Positions 37,500 through 51,715 of a stretch of DNA of 64,000 bases are shown here, piece by piece; the stretch's first letter is position 1, and every line of letters begins with the position of its first letter. A model generated the notes under the pieces. The model worked only from the letters and a program-made list of their open reading frames with translations. It did not search any database and was not told where the DNA came from. This stretch comes from Stromatinia cepivora (Eukaryota > Ascomycota > Leotiomycetes > Helotiales > Sclerotiniaceae). The translations under genes and the position numbers were made by a program. Location: positions 2,418,001 through 2,482,000 of the forward strand of contig RCTD01000001.1 of assembly GCA_014898415.1 (NCBI GenBank), in the 5' to 3' direction.

Positions 37500-39900
37500 T
37501 TAAACAATAATTATAAAAATCGTATAATAAATATTTAATTAATATTTAATATTTTTAAAATAATTAAATCATGATTGTGTTTATTTTTGATAATATATTT
37601 TTAATATTTATATTTGATTTTATATAAAATATTATAAAACATTTTGATAATAGAAAGATTAATTTTGATTTATTGAATTTTAATATAATTTTTATAAATC
37701 TTTTTATAATTATTATTTTTTTATAGAATTGAATATCTTTTATTATAATCGGATTTGTTTATTATATAAATAATGAATTTCAAGATAATAATGAAATTTT
37801 GTATAAATACTTTTATTATATTAATATTAAAAAAGTTTTAAAATGATATAAATTTATCATTTTAATATTAATAAAGTTCGAAAATTGTTTCAGAAAGTTT
37901 TTTAGGATTTTATAATAATATTATTTTAAAGAAATTTAAATTTTATTAAAAATTATTATAATTTGTCTTGTATGTATGATTTAAATTAATATATAAGTTT
38001 CTTTTGATAAATATAGAAATAAAAAGAATATTGAAGAAGATAAAATTGAAAATATGATTTGTTTTATATATAGATTTATTAATGAAATTTATATTGTATG
38101 TAAAAAATTATATTACAAAATTATTCCTTTAATAAATTATAATAATTTTGAATTTGAATAAATGATATTATATATTAAAATTTGTTAATAAAATATTCTT
38201 ATATCAATATAAAATATATTATTTAATTTATAATTTTCTTGATTATTTATTATTTCACTATATTTAGAATAATATTAATATTAATATTAATGTAAAGAAT
38301 ATTTTGATTATAAATAAATTATTATTATTAAATATAAATTATAATTTAAGAATAAAAGAATTTTTTGTTTTTAAAAATAAAGAGATTCTAGTAATTAATT
38401 GATATATAATAATCAAATTCTTGCAAATTTTGAATTCTATTATTAATTTTTATTCAAAATTTTTGGATATAAATAACATTGATCGAATTTATATGAAATA
38501 TTTTAAGGAATATACTGTAAATAAAAATATCTTTATTAATATGAATTTGATTAATTCGGATATTTTATCAATAAATTCTATTATTTCAATTATAAAGTCT
38601 TTTACAATATTCTATTTTTAAAGAAGGATTTTGTAACAATTAATTATAAATTCGTTTTTATTAGTTTTCTTTATAAAGATTTGATTAAAGATTTTATGAA
38701 ATATAGTTCTATTTTTTTGAAAAAAAAATCTATAATTCATATAGAATTCTTTTTTTGTAAGAAATATGAATAAAATTTTTATGAAATTTAATAATAGGAA
38801 TAATTATTAATTTAATAATAAGAAAACTTATATTTAATTTAATTTCTTTATGTTAACTTATTATTTTATTTTTATTTTTAAATTTCAATAAAACGAAAAT
38901 GAAAATACTTTATATTTAAATTAGGATTAAAATAATAATTTCAATTATTTTATCTAAATAAATTATCTTAAAAAAATATTCCTATATTTATAAATAAATT
39001 GAATATATTTACTATTTTTTCTTTTAAAAACAATAAAAAATTTATATAATTTATGAAAAAAAATCTATGGTAATTAATATAATAAAGATTATGAATATAA
39101 TTAATTTTAAATAAATCTTTATATATATTTATTTGAATATTACAATAAATATATCAAATAAATGTAATATATTTTAAAAAATTTAAAAAATTTGATAATA
39201 GAAATTATAATAAACAATAATTATTTTCTTATTGATAATCTTTATTTTATTTTTAGAATTAAAAAATTAAAACAAATAAATTAATTTGAAAAAAAAATCT
39301 AAAATTTTTTCTTTATTATCGAATTAATTTTATGTTTTGAAATTCTGCAATTAATAAATTTAAAATCAATGTATATTATAATCTTTTGAAAAAAAAAGAT
39401 ATTAATGATTATAATTTAATTTTATTAATATTTATAAGTTTTTCAAAAATATTTATAATAATATAATTAAATAATATTCAAATTTGTTCAAAAAAACAAT
39501 CTTGAATATATATATTATTATTATTTCTCCATTTTCTTAAGTAAGGAATAAATTATATATAACAATATTAATAAAATTAATAATTCAATTGATAATAATT
39601 AAAATAATATTGAAAATCGAAAAGATAATAATACTTTTAATAAATTATATAAATTATTATTATAAAAGAAAAAATTTAAAAAAATTTATAAAGATTTGTA
39701 ATTTATATTTTACAAAAAATTTATAATCGATAATATTATAATCGAAAATAATATTGTTATTTATAAAAACTTTAAAAAAGATTTTACTGAATATATTATT
39801 CTTAATTTTATATAAATTAAATAATTTTAAAATATAGAATATATTTGAATTTAATATAATCTTAATAATAATTAATTATTAGAAAAATAGAATGACAAAA
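37500..39900 (+). mobile_element. family X repeat, copy ii (longest)
   Basis: The left part (37,500-38,600) is the reverse complement of 42,220-43,260. The right part (38,600-39,900) is shared with copies i and iv. The clearest coding stretch is the 66-codon frame at 38,421-38,621 (SKFLDINNIDRIYMKYFKEY, then TVNKNIFINMNLIN), also seen degraded in copies i and iii. It has no motif I know. Conservation of this reading in three copies suggests it was coding before RIP. Confidence 0.55.
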
Positions 39901-40640
39901 TTGAACTGGAATATAAATAAATTCTTTTGTTTTAATAAAAAATAAAATAATAAAAAATAAAATATTTTTGAAATAAATCAAATCGATAAATAAATATGCT
40001 TCTTATAACTATATCCAATTTAAATCCTATTGTTTTCTTGATTTCCATTTTGTTTATTAATATTATTATTACTATAATACCGAATAATATAATATTATTA
40101 TTTAACTGAAAATATAACCTTTTAAATTGAATAAATTCTTAATAGAAACTCCTTTTTCAATTATTTTTTTATATAAATATATAATTCATTAATAACTACA
40201 AATTTATATCAACATTGAAAATATAAATCCTTGATTATACTCCGAAAAATATTTATATTTATATATTCATCTGGAAAATAAATAAATATAACTTTCTTTT
40301 TCGATAATATCAATTTCTTTTTATTATCCGATATCTTGAATTCATATATATTCTTAATAACTACTTTAGCATTTAATTATATATATATATATAATAATTA
40401 ACAACATTATTAGCATTTTTATTTAAAATAAATAATTATATACAATTACTATATCCCGAACATACTTTTGCAACTTATCTATTTTGTATAACTTTCAAAG
40501 ATAATATAATAAGAATAATAATATCCTTTTCTTGAATAATTAATAATAAAGTCAACCTTCTGAAAGAGTTCGCTTAAAATATCCAATCAAAAAATAGCGT
40601 AAAACTCTGGAAGAAGGGTCGATGTGAAAACTAGACTAGC
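39901..40640. other. RIP-degraded DNA, not resolved
   Basis: The sequence between family X copy ii and repeat R6 copy 2. Near 40,560-40,640 base composition rises (AGAGTTCGCTTAA, CTCTGGAAGAAGG), suggesting an element end, but no partner was found. Confidence 0.3.
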
Positions 40641-41180
40641 TTGAGGCGAGGGTATACTATATCATTTATATTCATATTCGAATATAAGGGCTATAAGAAG
40701 TATATGAAATCTACCCTATATTTTAATAGAAAATGCAATAAGAAAGATAAGGAACCTCAAAATATTTCGAAATGCTTTTCTCTTTTTGCAGATTTGAAAT
40801 GTTTTCGGTATTTTGATTATAAACTTGAAGTAAGGGTATATATACTATACTACTTATATCATTTCAATATAATTTTCATATTCATATTCAGGGTTTGTAG
40901 AAACTATATAAGAATTGAAATCTACCCTACATTTTAGTACAGAATTCGATGTACAGATCACTTTCAAAAGAATGAGAACTATTAGGAACTCCAAATAATT
41001 TTAAAATTTATAATTAATTGAAATATAAATAAATAAATGAATTTCAAATTATAAATGTTTGATAAATTGCGTAGTACGAGTTGATCGTAAATCCTAAAGA
41101 ATGTGAAAAATAATTATAAGGAGTACAGCAAATCCATTATTATTTTTAGCCCCGAAAGGGCTGCAGTCAAAGCTTGTATA
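40641..41180 (+). repeat. R6 repeat, copy 2, with an internal duplication
   Basis: 40,880-41,180 matches 29,807-30,090. The part at 40,655-40,740 resembles 40,855-40,945 (both with TTCATATTC... and GAAATCTACCCTA-ATTTTA), so the block holds a direct duplication about 200 bases apart. The part at 40,728-40,830 also matches 28,530-28,600. A 98-codon open frame (40,641-40,937) simply spans the duplication. The right end keeps GC (CCCCGAAAGGGCTGCAGTC). Confidence 0.5.
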
Positions 41181-41660
41181 TTATATTAAATGATAATATA
41201 TTCAATAAAAATATTTTTTTTATAATATTTGTTTTTTAGAATTATATAATAAAGATCAATTATAATATTGATATAAATTATTAATACTTTTATTATATTA
41301 TATTTCAATGATTCAAATAAATACAAATATAGATCTAATTTATTTTAGAAATATTTTATTATTATTATTTTATTTTATATTGAAATATAAAAAATTATTT
41401 TTATTTCAATTCAATTTTATGATTTTATTTTTGTAATTATTATTATCAATATAAGAAAAATTGTATTTTTTATTAATATAATCAAAAATATATTTAATTT
41501 TTATAGAATTCATAATGATATATTTAATGAAATCTTTGTTTAAAAACTAATCTTTGTTTAAAGTTTTTATCAATAATAATATTATTTTTAATTATAAAAT
41601 TATTAATTATAGATTGTTTGTAAAATACAAATTATAGATTTTTATGAATTGTTTTGAATT
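41180..41660 (+). repeat. R7 repeat, copy 2
   Basis: The partner of 34,320-34,800 in the same orientation. It directly follows R6 copy 2. Confidence 0.5.
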
Positions 41661-41799
41661 TTTTTTGTAATAGGAATGTATATAATTTATTAAAATCTTT
41701 TTTTTTTTGATGTTAAATATTATTTTAATTGTTATTGATTAAATTATTAATTTTATTAATATTATTATCTATAATTTGTTCTTCATTTAAAAGAATATA

Positions 41800-43260
41800 A
41801 AAATAATATTATGTATATTTAGAAGTATTTTTCTTGATAAATCCAAAATATAATTCAATTATATTATTATAAATATCGTTATAGATTTTATAAATACCAA
41901 TAAAGATTATATTATAACTATTAATACTTTTATTTTCGAAAAGATTATCATACAAACTAATTTTAAATCTATTAATTATAAATCCTGAAGATATAAAATT
42001 AATCTAATAATCCAAAAAATCATTTAAATTATTTTATTTTTTAAATCAATTTATCTATTTCAATTTTTTAATTCTAAAAATAAAATAAAGATTATTAACC
42101 AAAAAACAATTATTATCTATTCAAATTTCTATAATCTTTTTAAATATATCAAATAAATTTGATATATTGAAAAAGATTTTATAATTATAACTATAATAAT
42201 AAAATTGATTAATAAAACTTTTAATTCATTGAATCGATTTAATAAAAATATCTTCATTTATATTATGTTCTTTCAAATATTTTATATAAATTTAATCAAT
42301 ATTACCTAAATCCAAAAACCCTAGGTAAAGATTATTAATAAAATTCAAAATTATTTAAGATTCGATTATTATATATCAATCGATTTCTAGAATTTTTTTA
42401 TTTTTAAAAACAAAGAATTTTTTCGTTCTTGAATTATAATTTATATTTATAAAAGAAAGATTTATATTTAATAATAATGATTTATTTAGAAAAAAGATAT
42501 TCTTTAAATTGATATTAATAATATTATTATTCTAAATATATATAAATAATTGATAATCAATGAGATCATAGATTATATAATATATTTTATTGAAGAAAAT
42601 TTCAATATATAATATAATATATTCGAATTCAGAATTATTATAATTCATCAAAAAAATAATCTTATAATATTATTTTTTATAAATAATCTTATAATATTAT
42701 TTTTTATAAATAATATAGATTTCATTAATAAATCCAATAAATCTATATATAAAACAAATTATATTTTCGATTTCATGTTTTTCAATATTTCTTTCATTCA
42801 TGTATTGATTCGGATTATATGATAGAAATTATATTAATTTTTAATAAATAACAAATTCCTTTAAAACAATATTATGATAAAAATTTTAAATTTTTTTAAA
42901 ACGATTTTTGAATTAATATTGAAATCATAAATTTATATAATCCTAAAATCCTTTTTGATATTAATATAATACAAATATTTGATAGAAATTTTATTATTAT
43001 TCTGAAATCTATGATTTATATATTAAAAAACTCAATTAAAATAAGAAATATTTAATTTTCTAATAAAATAATAATTAAAAAAGGATTTATAAAGATTATA
43101 TCAAAATTCAATAAATCAAAATTAATTTTTTTATTATCAAAATCTTTTATAATATTATATATAAAATCAAGTATAAATATTAAAAATATATTATTAATAA
43201 AATCAAAAACAATAAAAAAATTTATAAAATTATGAATTAATATAAGTTAAAGTTTAGTTT
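41800..43260 (-). mobile_element. family X repeat, copy iii (inverted)
   Basis: This is the reverse complement of about 37,500-38,600 and part of 38,900-39,500. The minus-strand reading stays open longer than in copy ii and includes FLDLGNIDQIYIKYLKEHNI, matching LDINNIDRIYMKYFKEY of copy ii. The middle of the shared right part is missing. Confidence 0.5.
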
Positions 43261-43279
43261 CAGGTTGCTTTTATTATTT

Positions 43280-46200
43280 ATTGATAATATGATAATAATT
43301 AATATAATAGAAAAAATAAAAGTTTTCTGTATCTTAATATTGAAATAATCTTTAAATTGAATTATTTCAATATTAATAATAATTTGGATAATGATTTATT
43401 GATCAATTGATAAAATAATAATATTATATATATATATATTTATTTTTCAAACAAATAAATTTGTAATAAAATATTTTTTTAAGCATTAAAAAGAAATAAT
43501 AAGGTTTATAATTTATTATAAAATCAATAATATTTTCTAATTATTGATTAATAGATAATATATATTTATATAAATCACAAATATTTGTTTTTTAGAATCT
43601 TCTATATTTTCTTAATACTTTAATAATCTTTTATAAAATTATTATAATAAATCCTCAAGATTTTAATTTTTATCATTTCATTTAATAATATAAAGATTTA
43701 TTTATTATAAATAAATAAATTATCAATATTGATTTTCCAAAATACAATATTTCCAGCAAAATCATATTATTATTTTAGATATTCTTTTTTTTTAAAAAAA
43801 TTATTACTTTTTTGAAATCATAATAAAGTATTTCTTATCGATTCCAATATTGATTCCAATATTGTTTTATTATTAATTAATATATTAGTTATCTAATACA
43901 ATATTGATTATTTGTAATTAATTTCTATTAACAATTTAATAGAATCGTTCAAAGGTAAATTTTTTTTTTTTTTTTGAAAAATATTAATAACATTTTATAA
44001 GGGTTTTCTATCCTTTTAATAAAAAAAAAGATTATAATTATTAATATAAATAATATTTTATTAATACTATTTATATTGTTAATATAATCAAATCATTTTG
44101 ATAAATTATCAATAGAATTTAATTTTCTTGATCAATATAAAATAATAAAACTATAAATTATTAAAGTTTCGATTTAATATATTTATTGATTATTAAATAC
44201 TTTTGTATTTATAAAATACTAAAGGTTATTATAATAATATATTGATTATTTATAATATAATATTATTATTAAATAAAAATTATATATATGATTGATAATT
44301 CTTGATTATATATAAAATATCTTTATTCGATAAGGATAAATATTCTTGAATAGAAAGTAATAAATATTAATATATATTATTATAAAATCATTATTATTTT
44401 TTGGAAATAATTATAAAAATATATAATCTAGCGTAAATCTAAGAATATTTGTTTTTAAAAGTATATAAAAAAGTAGATGAAAGTATTAAAATAATGGTAT
44501 TATAATAAAGATTTTTTTCAAGGTATTAAAAGCTTTTTGAATTTTATTTATTTATTTGAATTCTAATATAACTTTTCCTTTTTTGATATTTTATAATATA
44601 TTAATTAATTTATAAATCATTTACATATATCTTATAATAAATCAACATTAAAAATTTATGAAATATAAAAAAACTTGAATTTTATGAATAAATATCGATA
44701 ATAATTATTTAGTGGTGATTTTGATTCTGTTAGGTTTTGTGATAATATTTTTGTTAGAAACGGTGAGATCTAGGGATTCTATTTTTTAAATTTTATATAG
44801 AATTTATATTTTAAAAATTAAATAAATATTTTATAGATATTAATAATATAAATTTTCCTCTTTTTAAAATAAATAAAAATATTATTTAAATCTATAATAT
44901 AAATACTATTAATCAATCTAATAACTATCCAATTGATATATATCTAAAATATTATAAAAGTATTGATTAATTTAAAGAACATAATTAGATATTCAAATTA
45001 ATTATAATATATGTAGAATATTATCTTTCATTTATTATTTTTATATATATATATTCAATAATAAATATTTTTAACATCGAATTTTGTAAAGAATATATTC
45101 TATTTTAAATAATCTAAAGATTTATTAGTTAAAGATAATAATATTCCGTTTCTCTTTATAATATAATTAAAATCCTAATAATCAATATATAATCAATAAT
45201 TATTATTTTTCTTTAAAATAAATATAATCAAAATATTAACAAAACTGATTGAATAATGAATCTAAACTTTTTTTTAACATTTATTAAAATATTCTTAAAA
45301 AATAATTATTTCTTTTTTTGAAAAAATATAAATAAATCCTTCAAAAAGTGTAATATCAAATTCTAAATCGATATAATATTTTATTAGATAATAATCAAAG
45401 AATAAATTATTTTCGTTTTCGAAAAAAGTTTTTTTATATCTTTTATATTCCAAAAATATTATTAAAAATATTATTAAAAATAATAAAACAAAAATTCGGT
45501 GAATTTCTAATAAAGATTAAATAGAATATCGATCTTTTGATAATAGAATATATATTATAATCCCAATCTTTATATTTTGATATAATTCTTTGATAATGAG
45601 GATTTTTAGTCTTCAATTGATATTTAGAGTTATATTTTACAATAAAAAAAAAATAAAAAATTATATCAATATCAAATAAATCGAAGAAAATAATAATAAA
45701 TCGATAAATATATATATTTTGTTTATATTTTGATTATGAATTATTTTAATTACAAAGTAATGATTGTTATATAATAATATAATAATATGATTAATTGATA
45801 TTAAAAGAATACTTTTTCCTGATTTGAAATTCTAATTCTATTCGATATATTTAATTTATTAAACGATATTAATTTGAATTTTTGAATCGATAAAATATTG
45901 AAATTTTATTATTATATTATCAATCTTAAAGTTTATTTTGATAATTAATATAATATATCCCTTTTTTGAGGATTCAAAATTATAAAGATAATTAAAATTA
46001 TTATCAAAAATATAATTGTTTTCTAAATTATTTAATTTTAAAAGATATATAAAATAATAATTAATTATATAAACTTTTTTATAATTTATACAAATATAAG
46101 AATTAATATATATAATAAAATCGTATTCTAAATATTAATAATAAAAATAAATAAATTCTTTTTATCAATATTGATTCGAAAAATTCTTATTTATTTTTTC

Positions 46201-47565
46201 TTTTGAAAAAGATTTAAAATAAAGCGATTAAGATTATTTATATTATCTTAATATATTATTATATTATTATTTAAATTATTTACAAAAAGTTTGATAGAGA
46301 CATTGATTTATTTAAATTAAATTGTTTTCTCATTTTTATTTACAAAATAATTTAATAATATTGATTTGTTAATATATTTTTATTTTATTTTTCAAAAAAT
46401 GAATATATTTTATTAATTTATTCTTAGTTTTCAATTATTAAAACGATTCGGAAAATCTTTTTATAATATATAAAAGAAATTCTAATAAAAAATATTTTCT
46501 TTAAATATTTTCTTTAAATATTTTCTATTTTTATTTCAATTTCTTCCTTCAAATTATTAAGATATATTATAAAATTATTTATATTTTAATAAAAATTTTA
46601 TTTGATATAAATAATATATCGAATAACAAATTATTATCAATTACTTTTGTTTAAATTAAAATCATAAATATATTCTTTGAAATATTTTTATAATATATAA
46701 ATATTATTTATTTTTTTATATCATTATTAAATCATTAATAATTGTTTTTGGAAGTATTAAATAATATAATCTATTTTCTTTCGATCGATTAAGAAATAAT
46801 ATTTATTATTATTCTGAAATATAAATTTTATTTGAAAAAAGAAATCTTTTGTTTTTATTATACTAAAATCCTTATAAAATGAATTTTCTTAAAATTTTAA
46901 AGATTTCCTTTAAAAAACAGAAACATTATTAAATATCGTTATTATTTTATTGAGATTTATTATTGAAAAATTTATATTTCTTTTTTATATAAAAGAAATA
47001 AAGGTTTTTTCGATTTGCTATCGATTTATTACTTTGAAAATTTCGAATTCTTTTTAAATATTTTCAAATTATTATATTGATTCTATTTCAAATTGAATAA
47101 TAGATTAATAATCAAATATAGATATATTATTGTTAATTCTATTTTTGTTTTTAAAATCATTTTTCATTTGGTTTTGAAAGATATTTTGATTAATTGAAGG
47201 ATTTACAATTCTTTTTGTTCTAATTATTATAATTTTAATAATATATCAAAAATGATTAATTGAAGCATTATTTTTTAAAGAAAAAAATAAAAAGAATTAT
47301 AAAAATTGCAAATAATAAAGAATCAATTAATCTCAATTTAATTATAAAACTTTTCATTGTTCTTTTTATAAAGAACATCGAAATAACAATCCCTATTATC
47401 AATATATTATACCAAAAAAGTTTCTTCAAATCCTGAAAATAATAAAATAATATATTATTATTTCTATATTTAAATCTTGATCATGAATTGTATTTACATA
47501 GTCCCAAATATAGATTGATGAGCATAATAATCTAAAGAAAATCTTAATTATCCTGAAAAATTGAA
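43280..47565 (-). mobile_element. Ty3/gypsy element E, RIP-degraded, inverted copy of element A
   Basis: Read on the minus strand from 47,565, it follows element A from its R2 start through the leader, past the unoccupied insertion site near 46.0 kb, into reverse transcriptase at about 44,850-45,170 (FFTKFDVKNIYY, then FEYLIMFFKLINTFIIF). It continues to the start of integrase near 43,600. Beyond about 43,280 family X sequence takes over. Its main value is as a reference: it lacks the 1.7-kb gag-only insertion and the 16-unit 9-mer expansion present in element A. Confidence 0.75.
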
Positions 47566-47596
47566 GACATTTTATTAATAATATTTAGATCTTCTT

Positions 47597-47935
47597 TATT
47601 GGAGGTTATATATTTAGAAGATAATAAACCTTATAAAAAGGAAATAATGGTTTAAAGATTATAATGGAATAAACAAGTATGAAATTATAGCAATAAAAGT
47701 AAAATTGTATAATAATATTATATTATATATAATTAATAATACTGAATGATATTAGATATAGATTTCTTAACCTTCAATGTTAAAGATATAATTTTTCTAT
47801 ATACATACTCTTTTCGAATTCTTTTATATATCAATATTTTATTTTCATTTATTGATTTGAATAAAGATTTATTATTCTAATTATTTTGATTAGTATTATA
47901 AAGATTCTTTATTTGAATATTTTTGATATTTTGCA
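47597..47935 (+). repeat. R1 LTR-like repeat, copy 3
   Basis: It begins TATTGGAGGTTATATATTTAG (consensus TGTTGGAG...), 32 bases from the end of Ty3 element E. It shares CTTTTCGAATTCTTTTATAT and the TTGAATAAAGATTTATTATT landmark with the other copies. A (TA)n run follows at about 47,949-47,968. Confidence 0.6.
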
Positions 47936-49755
47936 ATAAGTATAATATATATATATATATATATATAAACCCTTATATTGTAAAATGATTAATGAGAATT
48001 ATATTGAAATAATTAATAAAAGTCTTTTATTATTTAATAAGAACAATAATCCCTTATAATAAATACCTTATTTAAATTATAGTTTTTTAATTTGAATATT
48101 GAATTATTTCAATGAATCTAATTAGTTTCATTCTTTTTAATGATTTTGTAAAACTATTAATTAATTATATATCAATTGATATTTATATTAATTTAATTAT
48201 ATATCAATTGATATTTATATTAATTTAATTAAATTTTTTATTGATGAAATCTTTTATTAAGTAATCTTTAATATCGATATATTTATTTTTATTATAATAT
48301 ATACAGTTTTTTGATATAAATATAATTATTTAATTATCTATATATAATAGAAATATATTTTGATTATATTGATTTAATTCTTTTATTATTTATTGAAGAT
48401 AAATGGCTTCTTTAATAGCTAAAGTAGTGGAAATTAGTTTGGATTCAATTATATTTTGAATTATTAATGATTACAATTTGATTTTTCAATTAATTAGTTC
48501 AGTTTTATATATAAATATATAATTGTTAATAGATTTAATTTATTTTTTATTTTTTATATAATGTCTATTATTATATCTTTTTATAAAATTATTATTAATT
48601 TCTTTATGAATAGTTTTGAATGATTTAAATTCTTTTAAATATTTGAATATTCTTTTTATTTTAATTAGATGATCTTTATTAGGAATAAATATAAATCTAA
48701 TTAATTTTAATATTATAAAAGTAATATTTCATTTAGTATTTAAAGCTAAATAATTTTCTAATGGTTTTTGGAATTTATTGAATATTATTTATATCTTTTT
48801 TTTCCGAATTTATATTCAGATTGTTTTTAAATTTTATAGAAGAAGTAATTATATTACAATTTTCTAAATTTAAACTTTTAAGATATTTATTTATATATTC
48901 TTTTTATAATAATTTAAAAGAATCATTATTTCTTTTAATTTGAATATCTAGGTAATCTTTTATGGAATTTAAATCTTTTAGATCTAAATAATTTTCAAGA
49001 TTTTTAATAAAATCTTTAATTAGATCTTTTACAAAATTTCTAATAGCTATATCATTAATAAATATATTTAATATTAAATTTCAAGTTTTATTATAAAATA
49101 TATATTCGTTTATAATTGATTTTATGAAATTTAATTTATATAAAATATTCTTTAAGATATTATATTATATTCTAATTGATTATTTTAAATTATATAAAGT
49201 TTTATTTAATTTTAATATAACAATTTAGTTTTTGTTATCATTTTTATTATAAATCTCAAAGGGTTGTATATATATATATTATTCTTTATTTATAATTAAA
49301 ACAAATATTAATTTCTAGATTTTTTGTTCAATTATATCAATAAATATATCTAAATAATATAATCTATATAATTATTCGAGTCCTTTTATTACAAATCTAA
49401 CTTTAAATTCGATATAATCTTTGAATAAATATTTCATTTTATATATCTATTTAATTTTTAATATTTTTAATATCCTAGGTTCATTTTTAATATCTTAAGT
49501 TTTATTATTTTCAAATATTTTTATTTTTTATTTAATAACTTTTATCTATAGTTTATTTTATTACAAATTTGTAGCTTTTATATATAATTCAAAAATAATT
49601 AAATTAATAAATATCCTCAAGTTTTTTAATAATATTCTTTTCTTGAATTTTGATATTAAAAACTAATAATAATAACTTACTATTATTAAACATTTTAAAT
49701 TTTAAATCTTCATTTAAATATTTAATATAAATTATAAATACTTGATTATATATAT

Positions 49756-50001
49756 TTAAATTAGGTTAATACATTTTGATTGCCTTGAAGAAATAAACAA
49801 ATCTAGATTATAAAGAATTTCAATTCTTAATCTTTTATTATTATTATTCTCATCACCCACATTGTCTCCTAAAGATTCTTTAAAAAGATCATTTATCTTT
49901 ATATCTTTTTTATCATTTCCATTATAATATTTGATATTTTCTTCAATAATATAATCTTTTGAACTTATTATTTTATTTTTATTAAAAATAACAAATAACA
50001 A
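49756..50001 (-). pseudogene. copia B pol fragment still open by chance
   Basis: An 81-codon open stretch inside copia element B (ending RQSKCINLI on its minus strand), located before the reverse transcriptase. Its equivalent in copia A (13,010-13,700) carries the 99-unit TTA run at the place where this copy encodes ENNNNKR. Function cannot be assigned beyond the element. Confidence 0.5.
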
Positions 50002-51292
50002 ATTATTAAAAAATTCATAATCTATTAATATACCTTTTTCTGATTTATAATCAAGTTTTTTATTTCTTTGTTTTTTATATTTTAATATATAAAAAAATAA
50101 ACCTAAAGTTTTTATTATATAAAAGTTTAAATGAAAAATCTTTCATAATTTTATCATAGATTCTATTTTTAACATAATTTATATTTTTTATTAGATAGGA
50201 TTGTAAATTAAAAGGAATATGTGAATCTTTGATAAAGATTAATAATTTTTCTATTAAAATTCTATTTAATTTTTCAATTATTTTATTTTGGAAATAAATA
50301 TATAAGTTTATTTATTCTATCATTTCTTTTTTGATTTAATAAATTATTCCTATTTATTTGATTTAAATACAAAAGTATTATTTATTCTGATTATTTTGAT
50401 TTTTAAATTAAATTGATTTAATATTAAATGATAAAAATCTTTTAATATATCAAAATTATTAGATTTAAATTTAATACAATATATTTATATAATTTTTATT
50501 ATTTAATCAATAAATGTTATTATGTATATACTTTTTTAAATCTATTATTAAAAGTTTATATGTATCAATATTTATTTTATTAAATTTATTCAAATTTAAA
50601 TTAGATAATTTTTTATTAATATTTTGATATATTTTAGTATATAAATAATTATTATATTCATTTAGATTAATATTTGAATCTTTTATTTTTAGTGATTTTA
50701 TTATAGAATCTTTATTGATATAGTTTAGATATTTATATTATAAATTTAATTCTTTTTAATTTACATTATTTTTGGAATTATTAATTTCATTTTTATTTTT
50801 GTTTCAATTCTTGTTATTAATATTATAAATAATTTTATTAGAATTATATTTTAATAAGAGTTTATAATTAATATTATAATTTAATAGAATGTTTTATTTA
50901 TTTATTTTGTTATTGTTTTTATATTTAATAATTTATAATTAAAATTAAATATATTTCTTAAGAATATTATAAAACTAATCCATATTTTTTATATTATTTT
51001 ACTTTTCCAAATAAATTTTTATTATTATTAATTATTATAAGAATATCATTTATTCTATTCCTTTTATAAAAATATTTTCATTATTTATTATTATAACAAA
51101 TTTTGGATTTTATATTCGAGATAATTAATAAATCAATCTTTATTAGGATTATAATATTTTATGATTTTTGAATTTAAAATTATCATACTTATATCGAATT
51201 CAGGATTATCCTTTTTGAAATAATCAATCAATAATTGATTTATTTATTCTATATTAAAGTTTTTCTTAGGATTTATATTTTTATATTCCTTT

Positions 51293-51715
51293 TTATTTAT
51301 TATTATTCTTTTTATTATATTTTTTATTATTAGATTTAAAGAATTTTTTGAATTTCTTATTGATTTTTCTAAGATTATTTAACTTTTTATTTATTTTATT
51401 AAAACAATCTTCATCTTTTTCATTATAAATTTGATTTATATTAAATTTTGAATTATTTTTATTCTTATTATAATCTTTATTGTAAAATTCAAAATACTTT
51501 TCAAAGTATTTATTTTTCAAATAATTCTTTTTATTACAATATATATAATTTAAAATAATATTTAATAATTTAATAACTCTATTAATTTCTATTAAATCTT
51601 TTATTCTTGATTTTTGAAATATTAATTCAGATATTAATTTATTTCTACCGATATTTTTATTAATTATTGATTCTTTTGGTATTTCTTCTATTTTTTTTAA
51701 TTTAAAGGGAATCAA
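51293..51715 (-). pseudogene. degraded copia Gag with ruined zinc knuckle
   Basis: A 140-codon frame, the longest surviving coding piece of copia B. Residues 57-70 (YIYCNKKNYLKNKY) have the exact CX2CX4HX4C spacing of a retroviral-type zinc knuckle. Position 57 (Cys), 65 (His) and 70 (Cys) have become Tyr and only Cys60 survives. TGT-to-TAT and CAT-to-TAT are what RIP produces. The tail is Asn/Lys-rich, from low GC. It would have bound the element RNA. Confidence 0.65.

Larger units (their letters stand above)
48400..51715 (-). mobile_element. Ty1/copia element B, RIP-degraded
   Basis: The domain order on the minus strand is gag (51,715 to about 51,293), an unresolved protease/integrase stretch, reverse transcriptase (about 49,230-48,850) and RNase H start (about 48,800-48,600). 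RT reads KTLYNLK, FFYNK-like, FINDIAI (ancestral YVDDIAI, 49,051-49,062), then KNLENYLDLKDLNSIKDYLD and EYINKYLKSLNLENCN. RNase H side reads YLALNTK, then LIKIKRIFKYLKEF. This order and these motifs are those of Ty1/copia, not Ty3. LTRs are not clearly placed; R1 copies lie on both sides, but at 47.6 and 54.1 kb. Confidence 0.75.
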
